The notes beneath the pieces are model-generated. The model saw only the letters and a program-made list of their open reading frames with translations. It was not told where the DNA came from and searched no databases. A DNA stretch of 64,000 nt from Anaerolineae bacterium. GTDB lineage: Bacteria > Chloroflexota > Anaerolineae > Promineifilales > Promineifilaceae. Positions 51,788 through 60,350 of this stretch are shown piece by piece (position 1 is the first letter of the stretch; each line of letters begins with the position of its first letter). The translations under genes and the position numbers were made by a program. The stretch covers positions 1 through 64,000 of the forward strand of contig JADLAX010000068.1 of the NCBI GenBank assembly GCA_020848035.1, written 5' to 3'.

Positions 51788-52855
51788 TTATCGAATCCGC
51801 CCCATAAAGTGGCTGTCGGCCAAACGGCCGTCGCCAAAAGCGTGCCAATGTTTGGTGCCTTCGATGACAAAGCCAAACTTCTCGTAGAGGCGTACCCCGG
51901 CGGGGTTGTCCACATTGACTTCCAATTCCAACCGCTTGATGTTTAGCCAGTTGTCGGCCAGGTCGGTGATGGCCGCCATGAGCTGGCGGCCGATGCCCCG
52001 GCCCCAGTACGCCGGATGGATCATCATGCCCATGCCCGCCACGTGGCTCTGGCGCGGATTGTGGGGCTGGTGCAGCGTAATGATGCCCACCGCCTTGCCC
52101 TGCACGTCAGCTACAAAACGGTGGATGCCGGGGGCAGGCTCGGCAAAGCGCTTGCGCGTCTGGCTGGCTTCCTGGCTGGGCATTTGCAGCGTCGTGCGGT
52201 CCACCAGCGGATGGCTGAAGCAGGCGTGTAAATCGGCAAAATCCGCCGGGCGCGGCGGGCGAATGTGGACATCTTCCGGGGCAAAGGTAGCCGGGGGTGG
52301 CGGTGCGGCGGGGCTGGCTGGTTTGTCGGGGCCGGGGCAACGGCCGTGTAACCGGGCCATCACAAAATCGTCCAGGAAACGGCCGTTGCCAAACGCTACC
52401 TTTTGTCGCACTCCCTCCCGTGCAAAGCCAAACTTTTCGTAAAGATGAATCGCGCCCGGGTTGTCGGTGAACACCTCCAGCTCGACGCGGCTCAGGTTGA
52501 GCCAGTTATCGGCCAGGTTCAGGGCAGCGGCCATGAGCTGGCTGCCCACGCCCTGGCCCCAGGCGTCGGGGTGGACCATCAGGCCCAGGCGGCCCGCGTG
52601 TTTGAGCCGGGGGTTGAGGTAGCTGGTGACGTGAATGGAGCCAATCACCCGGCCCTGCCAGTCGGCAACGAGGCGGTGACGGCCGTTTTGTTCACTTTCG
52701 GCCCACTTTTCGGTTTCGCTGAGTTCCATGCTGGGCAGCTGCAGCAGCTGGCTGGCGACGCGGGGGTCAGAGACAAGGGCATATTGATCGTGGGTATCGT
52801 TGGGGTGGAACGGCCGTATCTGTACTTCTGCGGCGCTAATTGTTGGCGAAGCCAT
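51788..52855 (-). CDS. Tandem GNAT acetyltransferase
   Basis: 355 residues with two GNAT domains joined by an Ala/Pro linker. Domain 1 (about 8-165) has 'LGLMVHPDAWGQGVGSQLMAAAL' and 'LEVFTDNPGAIHLYEKFGFAREG'. Domain 2 (about 190-350) has 'MGMMIHPAYWGRGIGRQLMAAIT' and 'LEVNVDNPAGVRLYEKFGFVIEG'. The R/Q-x-x-G-x-G/A acetyl-CoA loop is intact in both. The two halves are close duplicates. The substrate is unknown; the RimJ/YhhY-type layout suggests an amine or protein N-terminus. ATG at 52855 has GGAGG upstream, 43 residues inside the track ORF. Confidence 0.88.
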   Translation of the reverse strand: MASPTISAAEVQIRPFHPNDTHDQYALVSDPRVASQLLQLPSMELSETEKWAESEQNGRHRLVADWQGRVIGSIHVTSYLNPRLKHAGRLGLMVHPDAWGQGVGSQLMAAALNLADNWLNLSRVELEVFTDNPGAIHLYEKFGFAREGVRQKVAFGNGRFLDDFVMARLHGRCPGPDKPASPAAPPPPATFAPEDVHIRPPRPADFADLHACFSHPLVDRTTLQMPSQEASQTRKRFAEPAPGIHRFVADVQGKAVGIITLHQPHNPRQSHVAGMGMMIHPAYWGRGIGRQLMAAITDLADNWLNIKRLELEVNVDNPAGVRLYEKFGFVIEGTKHWHAFGDGRLADSHFMGRIR

Positions 52856-53165
52856 GTAACCCTCCACACGTCTGGAAAATTTCACCCAATCTTTACCCCA
52901 AAAAAGTGGCGGGATTGGATACTTTAGAAAAAGAAAGCAGGTTTTTAAGTCTGCAATCTTACGCTTTAGTGCAATGATTGCCAAAATCGATTATGCCGCA
53001 GGGGCTGTGAGCAATTCACAGAGAAATGTCTCCCCTGTTTTCCAAATGTCTTCTAGGGTTTACTTACAGACCCCCGAGTTAATAGTTGAAATATGGTAGA
53101 ATAGCTGCCGCAAGGTTGAGAGCCGAGCGACTTTCCGCATGAAGCGGAAGTGTTGAGAGAACCCC
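52856..53165. other. Divergent promoter region
   Basis: 310 bp between the GNAT and kinase genes. A short imperfect hairpin (ACTTTCCGC / GCGGAAGT) lies about 15 bp before the kinase start, and a TAGAAT word near 53096 is a possible -10. No gene was found. Confidence 0.35.
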
Positions 53166-55754
53166 ATGTCTATGGCTAATACAGATGCTGCGCCCATTGA
53201 ACCCGCCTCGTCTACAACGACATCCCCCCAACTTTCCCCGCTGCTCAGCAAAGCTGAGGCTGTCAGCAAGGCTGAGGCTGTCAGCAAAGCTGAGAGTGTC
53301 AGCCCGTCGATTTTGCCTGCGTTAAATGCCGTGGCCCAACTGGGTCTGGGGCCAATGACGCTGGGGTATGCGTTGTTTCACTTTTTCCTGGCAGCGACCT
53401 ACCTGGTCTTTTTGCCCCCGGTGATAGTTATGACGGTTGTGCCGCTGGTGGCGGGAACGGCCGTTGTTCTGCTGGGGATTTATGCTCTGGTGCGCTACCG
53501 GCCGGTGCCGCCCGATTGGGCCCAGCCGCTGGGGGTGGCCGTGGTAGGGTTGGCTATTGCCAACGTGTTTATCCACCTTTACCTGTCCCAGGAACCGCTG
53601 CCTACCAGCATCATCACCTTCTTGCTGGTTGGGGCTGGCGTCTTTTTGCTGTCGGCGCGCTGGATGGGGTTGGTGCTGGGGGGTACCCTGCTGGGCTGGG
53701 TGCTTATGGTGCATGATTGGCCCGTCACACCAGGGCTGATTTACAACGGTATTTTGCTCATCCTGAGTGTTGGCATTACCCTGGTCGTGTTTTTTGTGCG
53801 CCGCCAGTCGGTGACTCGCTATGAACTGCTGCGCTGGGAAGACGGCCAGCGCCGGGCGCAGCTGCAGCGCCGCGCCATGCAGATGGAAACCAGCATGTCG
53901 CTGGGGCAGCACATCACCGCCATTTTGGATTTGGACTCGCTGCTGCAAACCGTCGCCGAGCTGATCAAGGCGCAGTACAAGCTGTATTACGTGGGCATTT
54001 ACCTGCTGGATCAGCGCTCGGAAGGTTACCTGGTGCGCCAGGTAGGAGTGGGGGGCAACCTGACTGGGCAAAAACGTGCGCCGATGCGCATTCGCGTGGG
54101 GCGTGAAGGATTGGTGGGTTGGGTGGCGGGCAACGGCCGTCATCTGCTGGTCAACGATGTGCTGCAAGACAGCCGCTACATTCCCCATGACCTCGTTTCG
54201 CAAACCCGGTCAGAGCTGGACCTGCCGCTGCGAGCTGGCCGCCGCCTCATTGGCGTTATCAGCCTGCAAAGTGAGCAAACGGCCGCTTTCGACAAAGAAG
54301 ACATCCCCTTCCTGCAATCGTTGGCTGACCAGGCCGCCATTGCGATTGACAACGCCTCGCTGTACCAGAATGAGCGGACCGCCCGCCGCCTGGCCGAAAC
54401 GCTGCACAAAATGGGCCGCGCCCTCACCGGTACGCTGGAATGGAACGACGTGCTGGAACTGATCCTCGGCCAGCTGGCCGAGCTGGTGGCGTATGATCGC
54501 GGCTCGGTGCTGGTGCGCCGTGGCGATCAGCTAGAGCTGGTGGCGGCGCGCGGTTTCCCCACGGCCGCTCAAGCCGAGATTCGCGTCTCGCTGGAGAACG
54601 AGAGCATTTTCCGCGAGATTTGTGAGACAAAACGGCCGTTGTTTATCCCCGATGTGACCCAATGGCCCGATTGGCAGCAGTTTGAAGCGCTGCCGCTGGC
54701 CCGCGCCTGGCTGGGCGTGCCGCTGCTGCATGGCGAGGAAGTGATTGGTATGCTGTCGCTCACTCGCGAAACTACCACGCCATTTGCTGAAGAGTCGATC
54801 AACCTGGCGACGACTTTTGCCGCGCAAGCGGCCGTTGCCCTGGAAAATGCCCGCCGCTTCGACAAATCCACCCGCTTCTCGCAGCAGCTGGAATATGAAG
54901 TGGCCCAGCGCACCCAGGCCATCCACGAGGCTTATGCCCGGCTGGAGCAGCTCGACCGGGCCAAGTCTGACTTTATCAGCATCGCTTCCCACGAGCTGCG
55001 CACGCCGCTCACCATTTTGCGCGGCTACAGCCAGATGCTCTCCCAGCAAAACAGCATACGGCAGGATGAGCAGATGGAAAAGCTGGCCGCTGGGATTCAA
55101 TCGGGGGCGATGCGGCTGGAAGAAGTGGTCAGCAGTATGTTGGAGGTGGCCAAAATCGACAACCGCGTGTTGAACTTATACCACAAACAAATTTCCCTTG
55201 ACACGCTGTTTGCCCGCCTGACGGACACCTTTGCCAACGCCGTGGCTGAGCGGCAACTCACGCTTACTCTTTCTAACATCGAGAATTTGCCCGCCATCGA
55301 AGCCGATCCGGATGCGCTGGAGAAGGTGTTTTACCATCTGCTGGTCAACGCCATTAAGTACACGCCCGATGGCGGCGCGATTCGCGTGTCTGGCGTGGTC
55401 CACTTTACCAACGGCCAGCGTAATGCGGCCGACAAGGTGGAAATCCTGGTGCGCGACAGCGGCATTGGCATTGATCCTGACCTGCACGAGCTGATCTTTT
55501 CCAAGTTTTACCAGACAGGAGAGGTGGCGCTGCACTCCTCGGCCAAGACGCAGTTTAAGGGGGGTGGTCCCGGGTTGGGGCTGGCCATTACCCGGGGCAT
55601 CGTGGAAGCACATGGCGGTAAGATCTGGCTGGAAAGCCCTGGCCACGATGAACAGGCCTGCCCGGGCACAACGTTCCACGTGCTGCTGCCGCTGACGCGC
55701 GGGGAGAAGGTGGAGATGGTGCCGGTGAAGGAAAAAGTGAAAAGTAAAAAGTGA
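53166..55754 (+). CDS. Membrane histidine kinase with two GAF domains
   Basis: 862 residues. A low-complexity N-terminus contains SKAEAV repeats. Four to six membrane helices lie at about 60-215. Two GAF domains follow (about 250-400 and 420-565). HisKA has H609 (IASHELRTPLTILRGYSQML) and the ATPase has 'LLVNAIKYTPDG', DSGIGI and 'GGPGLGLAI'. There is no receiver domain. No response regulator is adjacent, so it is an orphan kinase here. The ligand or redox signal is unknown. A second in-frame ATG lies two codons downstream. Confidence 0.9.
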   Translation: MSMANTDAAPIEPASSTTTSPQLSPLLSKAEAVSKAEAVSKAESVSPSILPALNAVAQLGLGPMTLGYALFHFFLAATYLVFLPPVIVMTVVPLVAGTAVVLLGIYALVRYRPVPPDWAQPLGVAVVGLAIANVFIHLYLSQEPLPTSIITFLLVGAGVFLLSARWMGLVLGGTLLGWVLMVHDWPVTPGLIYNGILLILSVGITLVVFFVRRQSVTRYELLRWEDGQRRAQLQRRAMQMETSMSLGQHITAILDLDSLLQTVAELIKAQYKLYYVGIYLLDQRSEGYLVRQVGVGGNLTGQKRAPMRIRVGREGLVGWVAGNGRHLLVNDVLQDSRYIPHDLVSQTRSELDLPLRAGRRLIGVISLQSEQTAAFDKEDIPFLQSLADQAAIAIDNASLYQNERTARRLAETLHKMGRALTGTLEWNDVLELILGQLAELVAYDRGSVLVRRGDQLELVAARGFPTAAQAEIRVSLENESIFREICETKRPLFIPDVTQWPDWQQFEALPLARAWLGVPLLHGEEVIGMLSLTRETTTPFAEESINLATTFAAQAAVALENARRFDKSTRFSQQLEYEVAQRTQAIHEAYARLEQLDRAKSDFISIASHELRTPLTILRGYSQMLSQQNSIRQDEQMEKLAAGIQSGAMRLEEVVSSMLEVAKIDNRVLNLYHKQISLDTLFARLTDTFANAVAERQLTLTLSNIENLPAIEADPDALEKVFYHLLVNAIKYTPDGGAIRVSGVVHFTNGQRNAADKVEILVRDSGIGIDPDLHELIFSKFYQTGEVALHSSAKTQFKGGGPGLGLAITRGIVEAHGGKIWLESPGHDEQACPGTTFHVLLPLTRGEKVEMVPVKEKVKSKK
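53247..53300 (+). repeat. In-frame 18-bp minisatellite in the kinase gene
   Basis: Three tandem copies of an 18-bp unit (AGCAAAGCTGAGGCTGTC with few changes), encoding SKAEAV-SKAEAV-SKAESV. The unit is a multiple of three, so copy-number changes would keep the frame. It sits in the disordered N-terminus before the first membrane helix. Confidence 0.9.
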
Positions 55755-55790
55755 AAAGTTGGTCATTAACCGTTAGCCATCGACCATTCA

Positions 55791-56729
55791 CTATTCATTA
55801 CTTTCCTGCGGGACCAGTTCAATTTCAAAGAGGGTGGGCCACAATTTGCCGGTGACAAAGATACGGCCGTTCTCCGCATCATACGCAATCCCATTTAGCA
55901 CATCGACAGGCTGCGTTAGCGTGGTCGGGTCTAGCAGCCCGGTGAGATCGATGCTGCCGACTACCTGGCCGGTGGCCGGGTTGATACGCACGATGCGGTT
56001 CGACTGCCAGATGTTGGCCCATACCTCCCCTTCAATGAACTCCAGCTCGTTCAGCCAGACGATTGGGCCGTTTTGGTCCTGCACGGTGATGCGCCCTACC
56101 TCGGCAAACGTTTCCGGGTCGCGGAAGTAGAGGGTGCTGGTGCCGTCGCTCATGATGAGGCAACGGCCGTCGTGCGTAATGCCCCAGCCTTCTGTTTCGT
56201 ATTCCCAGGTGTCTAGCAGGGCAAAACTTTCCCGGTCGTAGACAAACGCCACCCGGCTTTGCCATGTCAGCTGGATGAGTTTGTCTTGCCACAGCACCAA
56301 CCCCTCGCCAAAAAATTCGCTGCCGACGTCCAAAAACTGGGTCACTTCACCGATGTTTAGATCAACTTCCCGCAGGGAAGACGGCGTGCGCTTGATGCCG
56401 GTGCTTTCATACAAAACACCGTCGGCAAAAAGCAGCCCCTGGGTGAAGGCATCGGGGTCGTGTGGGTAGGTGTGAAGAACCCGGTAGCCGTAGGCGGGCA
56501 CGCTGCTGGGCGGTGTGCTGACGGGTGGCGTGAAAGGATCGCAGGAAGGCACCGGCGTGTCGGTGGGAATGGGGGTCGGTGCGGCTGTAGCCGTAGCTGC
56601 TGCCGCCGCCATTTCGGTTGTGGCGGGCGATGAATCTGGCCCACAGGCAGCCAGGAGGAGAAGGAGGGATACGGCCGTTCCCCAAAACAGCCAGTTAAAT
56701 GGGTGGTGGCGCGGGTCATGCTTTTTCAT
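55791..56729 (-). CDS. Glutaminyl-peptide cyclotransferase lipoprotein
   Basis: 312 residues: signal peptide with lipobox LAAC, a Thr/Pro linker, then a five-bladed Glu_cyclase_2 beta-propeller ('YPHDPDAFTQGLLFADGVLYESTG', 'FGEGLVLWQDKLIQLTW', 'EGWGITHDGRCLIMSDGTSTLYFRDP', 'LNELEFIEGEVWANIW'). It converts N-terminal Gln of exported proteins or peptides to pyroglutamate. ATG at 56729 overlaps the stop of the upstream PP-loop gene by four bases, so the two are coupled, although the link in function is unclear. Confidence 0.9.
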   Translation of the reverse strand: MKKHDPRHHPFNWLFWGTAVSLLLLLAACGPDSSPATTEMAAAAATATAAPTPIPTDTPVPSCDPFTPPVSTPPSSVPAYGYRVLHTYPHDPDAFTQGLLFADGVLYESTGIKRTPSSLREVDLNIGEVTQFLDVGSEFFGEGLVLWQDKLIQLTWQSRVAFVYDRESFALLDTWEYETEGWGITHDGRCLIMSDGTSTLYFRDPETFAEVGRITVQDQNGPIVWLNELEFIEGEVWANIWQSNRIVRINPATGQVVGSIDLTGLLDPTTLTQPVDVLNGIAYDAENGRIFVTGKLWPTLFEIELVPQESNE

Positions 56730-57439
56730 CTGGCAAATTCCGGGGTGGTTTCTAAATCGGCAAACCAAAAGGTGGTGTCGAAGGTGTTGTTGGCCTCGCC
56801 CAGCGTGCGCCGCTCGATGTGGCCCGGCGTCACGGCAATCGGCTGGGCAAACAGCGGTCCATCGTAGACAAACGAGTGGTATTCGCCATTTTCGCCGCAG
56901 GGATCGACGCCTGCGGGCAGGCTGGCAAAAAAGGCGGCGTCCATCTCACGCCCCACAAATCGTTGGTCCAGGTGCTTTTCATTAACGCAGACGGTGATGG
57001 CCCGGAAGCCCTGGCCGACAAACTGCTGGGCCAATTCGGCCGTATTTTGCTGCCAGAGGGGGAAAACGGCCGTCAGGTTTAGCTCGGCCAGGCGCTGTTC
57101 GCGGTAGGTTTTGAGGTCTTCCAGAAAGAGGTCGCCGAAGATGGCGTGGCTGACCCCGGCGGCCACCAGCGGGGCCAGGTGTTGGTACATGATATTGTCG
57201 TATACGGCCAGGCTGGCCTGGGCCGGGATGGGCACTTTGATGAGCGGCAGGCCAAGGGCGGCGGCTTGCTGGTCGAGCAGGGCTTCGCGAACGTGGTGCA
57301 TGGAAATACGGCCGTCTCCCTCCGTCACCGTGGTCAGCAGCGCAACTACTTCGTATTCGTTGGCCTGCCAAACGGCGTGCAGCGCCAGAGCCGAATCTTT
57401 GCCGCCGCTCCAGTTCATAATCGCTTTAGGTTTGTTCAT
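56726..57439 (-). CDS. Dph6-like ATP pyrophosphatase (adenine-nucleotide alpha hydrolase family)
   Basis: 237 residues with PP-loop SGGKDS (11-16) near the start ('AIMNWSGGKDSALALHAVW') and the family blocks 'HAIFGDLFLEDLKTYREQ', 'GFRAITVCVNEKHLDQRFVGREMD' and 'CGENGEYHSFVYDGPLF'. In archaea and eukaryotes the relative Dph6 amidates diphthine; bacteria lack diphthamide, so the substrate differs. ATG at 57439 (M27 of the track ORF) is where homology begins. It overlaps the glutaminyl-cyclase gene. Confidence 0.88.
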   Translation of the reverse strand: MNKPKAIMNWSGGKDSALALHAVWQANEYEVVALLTTVTEGDGRISMHHVREALLDQQAAALGLPLIKVPIPAQASLAVYDNIMYQHLAPLVAAGVSHAIFGDLFLEDLKTYREQRLAELNLTAVFPLWQQNTAELAQQFVGQGFRAITVCVNEKHLDQRFVGREMDAAFFASLPAGVDPCGENGEYHSFVYDGPLFAQPIAVTPGHIERRTLGEANNTFDTTFWFADLETTPEFAR

Positions 57440-57461
57440 TTGTTTTAGGATTTCCTGCTGC

Positions 57462-57956
57462 TTAGGAGTTTTGTTCGCTGAGGGCGTGGGTGATACGGCC
57501 GTACATCCACCCGTCAATTCTGGGCGGCGTCACCCCCAGCTTGCTGAGCATACTTTTAATCTGCTCGCGATGTTCGGTGGCGTGATTGATAGCTTGCAGC
57601 ATCACCACCCATGGCTCTATGGCGTAGCCATCATGGTGAAACGTTGCTTCTAGTTTGCCAGACTCGTCGCTGGCCAGCGACAGCAGTCCTTCGCCGGTAA
57701 CTTTGGCCGCTTCCCGGATAGCGTCGAAGTTGGGCGGACTTTGCCAGTCAAACACGGGCGGTGTCCCTGCCAGTTGCGTCCAGTAACTTTGCTGCGAAGC
57801 CATCATGTGGTGCAAAGTGAGCCGAATGCTGCCCTTTGTCGCGCCATCTGGTTCCGCGTCGAGCTGACTGTCACTTAAAGCGGCGCAAGCCTCGATAAGC
57901 TGGAAGTTGGCCCAGTTGTTGTGCTCAAAAAATTTCATCAGTGTGGTGTTAGCCAT
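57462..57956 (-). CDS. DinB-family protein
   Basis: A 164-residue four-helix bundle of the DinB/YfiT type: 'FFEHNNWANFQLIEACAAL', 'IRLTLHHMMASQQSYWTQL' and 'MLQAINHATEHREQIKSML'. The three metal-binding histidines expected in the family are available (HH and HATEH). Members are metal-dependent transferases, often using mycothiol or bacillithiol. AAGGAG precedes the ATG. It starts a three-gene minus-strand run with the PP-loop and cyclase genes. Confidence 0.87.
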   Translation of the reverse strand: MANTTLMKFFEHNNWANFQLIEACAALSDSQLDAEPDGATKGSIRLTLHHMMASQQSYWTQLAGTPPVFDWQSPPNFDAIREAAKVTGEGLLSLASDESGKLEATFHHDGYAIEPWVVMLQAINHATEHREQIKSMLSKLGVTPPRIDGWMYGRITHALSEQNS

Positions 57957-58178
57957 TGGTCATTTCTCCTTGAAACCGCCGCCACAAACTCAGGTAAGCA
58001 GCCAATCTTGATTGGGAGGAGATAACTTTACCCATTCCCTTCAAAAAACCAAATGGGTCCAGGTCCAGTTAAGACAAAATTCACGTTAGTTGACGGCATT
58101 CATCGTCCTGATTAAAATGGAACGAATGTTCGACACTCGCTTGAGGCAGTTAAGACAGCCCAAAAGGAGATAGTTTGG

Positions 58179-58592
58179 ATGGCTGAAAATAAAACCCGCC
58201 CAACTGACGATAGTGTGACCGACTTTTTAAGCAATGTTGACCATGAGACGCGCCGTGAGGACAGTTTTAAGCTGCTGGAGATGATGGCAGAAATAACTGG
58301 CGAAGAGGCCGTGTTGTGGGGCAGCATTGTCGGCTTTGGTAGCTGCCACTACAAGTATGAAAGCGGCCGGGAAGGGGATATGCCGCTGGTCGCTTTTTCG
58401 CCACGCAAGCAAAGCCTGACGGTGTACATCATGCCCGGCTTTGATAAATACGACGAGATGCTGGCGCAGCTGGGCAAGCACAAGATTGGCAAGGCGTGCC
58501 TCTACATCAACAAGCTGTCTGACGTAAATGAAGCGGTGCTGCGCGACTTAATCAAGCACTCGTATGACCATATGAAGGCAACCAACCCTTAA
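58179..58592 (+). CDS. DUF1801 (YdhG-like) protein
   Basis: A 137-residue protein with 'ADFLSNV..ETRREDSFKLLEMMAEITGEEAVLWGSIVGFGSCHYKYESGREGDMPLVAFSPRKQSLTVYIMPGF' and 'GKHKIGKACLYINKLSDVNEAVLRDLI', typical of DUF1801. The structural fold is known but the function is not. AAAAGGAG precedes the ATG. It ends one base before the stop of the convergent peptidase gene. Confidence 0.88.
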   Translation: MAENKTRPTDDSVTDFLSNVDHETRREDSFKLLEMMAEITGEEAVLWGSIVGFGSCHYKYESGREGDMPLVAFSPRKQSLTVYIMPGFDKYDEMLAQLGKHKIGKACLYINKLSDVNEAVLRDLIKHSYDHMKATNP

Positions 58593-59765
58593 TTAAATGC
58601 TGTGGATGGCGTTGATGTAAAAGCGGCAGGCGTCGATGATTTGGCGCACGTCGCAGCTTTCGTCGCGCATGTGGGCCAGTTTGTAATCCCCTGGCCCAAA
58701 GCCGATGGTGGGGATGCCCTGGCTGACGGCCGTAACGGCGTTGGTGCTGAAATCCCAGAAGCCAAACTCGACTGGTTCTGCGCCAAACGTTTCACGATAG
58801 GCGGCCACACACGCCTGGGTCAGCGGATGATCGCGCTCGATCTGCCAGGGCAGGTGGAACGGTTCGTAGCGCACTTCGTGGCCGGTCCAGCTTGTTTTGT
58901 GCAGCACACCGACGGCCCAGGCGGCATTTTTGCCCGCAATGAGTTGGGCCATTTCCTGTTGAATGGTTTCTTCCGTTTCGCCGGGGATCATGCGGCGGTC
59001 CAGGTACACTTCGCAGGTGGTGGGCACGGCGTTGAGCGAGGCGCTGGCGCTGGCAATTTGGGACATGACGAGGCTGCCTTTACGGCCGTTTACCATCGGC
59101 AGTTTTAGGTTAAGCTGTTCCACCCGCTGAATAATGTCGGCCATTTCGTAGATGGCATTTTGGCCCTTTTCCGGGGCCGCGCCGTGGGCCGATACGCCGT
59201 AGGTGGTGATGGTCATCTGCGCTTTGCCTTTGTGGCCCAGCATGATCTGGTTGTTGGACGGCTCGCAAATCAGCACGTAGTCGGGTTTGAGGTTCAGCTC
59301 CTGGAAGAGATGTTTCAGGTTTTCGCCGTCGCAATCTTCTTCCATGACGGTGCAGGAGACGTAGATCGTTTTGCCAGCGGCCATTCCGCTGTTTTTGGCC
59401 ACAGTTCCGGCATAAATGGCGGCCGCCACGGCCGATTTCATATCTACTGAGCCGCGACCGTGGAGACGGCCGTTTCTTACCTCGCCGCTAAATGGGGGAA
59501 TCGCCCACGCGGCCGCATCATTCACCGCTACCGTATCGACGTGGGCATCCAGCAGGATCGTTGTGCCGCCGCTGCCAATTCGGCCTACCACGTTGCCCAT
59601 CGTGTCTATGGTCACCTCGTCGTAGCCCAGCGCCGCCATTTGTTGGGCAGCCAGTCGGATCGCGGCTTCTTCATCGCCCGGCAGGCTTTTGATTCTGATC
59701 AGGCTTTGCGCCAGCTCAATGATGTCGGTTTCTAATTCTGGAGACAGCAAACTTGTATCGTTCAT
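58593..59765 (-). CDS. M20-family metallopeptidase (YgeY/ArgE-DapE-like)
   Basis: 390 residues of a di-zinc amidohydrolase. Metal ligands and catalytic residues lie in 'ILLDAHVDTVAV', 'LHGRGSVDMKSAVAA', 'SCTVMEEDCDG' and, near the end, 'TIGFGPGDYKLAHMRDE'. A lid/dimerisation domain occupies about 185-300. The closest group by motif is YgeY-type deacetylase/hydrolase of purine or amino-acid catabolism clusters; the substrate is unproven. It begins three bases after the stop of the GIY-YIG-like gene and has no clear ribosome site. Confidence 0.88.
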   Translation of the reverse strand: MNDTSLLSPELETDIIELAQSLIRIKSLPGDEEAAIRLAAQQMAALGYDEVTIDTMGNVVGRIGSGGTTILLDAHVDTVAVNDAAAWAIPPFSGEVRNGRLHGRGSVDMKSAVAAAIYAGTVAKNSGMAAGKTIYVSCTVMEEDCDGENLKHLFQELNLKPDYVLICEPSNNQIMLGHKGKAQMTITTYGVSAHGAAPEKGQNAIYEMADIIQRVEQLNLKLPMVNGRKGSLVMSQIASASASLNAVPTTCEVYLDRRMIPGETEETIQQEMAQLIAGKNAAWAVGVLHKTSWTGHEVRYEPFHLPWQIERDHPLTQACVAAYRETFGAEPVEFGFWDFSTNAVTAVSQGIPTIGFGPGDYKLAHMRDESCDVRQIIDACRFYINAIHSI

Positions 59766-59768
59766 TTT

Positions 59769-60248
59769 TTACCAGAGCACGTTGTCTTCGGCCTTGACGG
59801 CCCGTTCGGCCTCAAAAATGAGCTTGCGCAGGCTGGCGCGGCGGCGGAAGGGGGCGTTGGGTGGCAGGTAGGTGGGGGGAACGGCCGTTGCCACTCGATT
59901 GTGCGACACGTTAAAACAAGGTGTATGCTGCCGGATGAGCAGCTGCTCCGCCAGATCCAGATCGCCGCCCACGCTGCCAAACTGCGCGTCTTGTGAGCAG
60001 AAAAGTTCAATCGTGAAGTTCATCGAGCGGGGCCAGTTGACCCAGACAAACCGCCCCACAATCGAATGTCCCTTAAAGCCGCCCAGCAGATGTTCCCACA
60101 CGCGGGCAAAAGCCAGGTGCGACTGCCCCACGTAAAAATGCACGTGGTCGTCGCGAAACAGGTACAGATCCAGCCCCTGCCACGTTTCCGGGCACTGTTC
60201 GATGAGAAGAAATCGTTTGAGCGAAAGCGAAACGGCTGGCTCATTCAT
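59769..60248 (-). CDS. GIY-YIG-like protein with altered motif
   Basis: 159 residues. The pattern 'LDLYLFRDDHVHFYVGQSHLAFARVWEHL' follows the GIY-YIG nuclease fold, with LYL for GIY and YVG for YIG, then an Arg and His, and 'LAEQLLIRQHTPCFNVS' matches the catalytic Glu/Asn region. The first Tyr is kept but the Gly is lost, so activity is uncertain. Members act in DNA repair or mobile elements. ATG at 60248 starts after the track's first 17 residues. It is translationally close to the M20 gene. Confidence 0.65.
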   Translation of the reverse strand: MNEPAVSLSLKRFLLIEQCPETWQGLDLYLFRDDHVHFYVGQSHLAFARVWEHLLGGFKGHSIVGRFVWVNWPRSMNFTIELFCSQDAQFGSVGGDLDLAEQLLIRQHTPCFNVSHNRVATAVPPTYLPPNAPFRRRASLRKLIFEAERAVKAEDNVLW

Positions 60249-60287
60249 GGGGCATAAGCCTTTGTGCTCTCCCTTGAAAAATAGGAC

Positions 60288-60347
60288 ACAGATTAACACC
60301 GATGAACGCAGATAAGAAAATCTGTGTTATCGGCGAAATCTGTGGAT
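60288..60347. repeat. ACACAGAT-type inverted repeat
   Basis: ACACAGATTAACACCGATGA...AGAT is followed by AATCTGTGTTATCGGCGAAATCTGTGG, which pairs imperfectly with it. The element fills the gap between the LacI and GIY-YIG genes. Elements with this 'CACAGATTAACACCGATGAACGCAGAT' style occur as dispersed repeats in many bacteria. Confidence 0.6.
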
Positions 60348-60350
60348 AGT

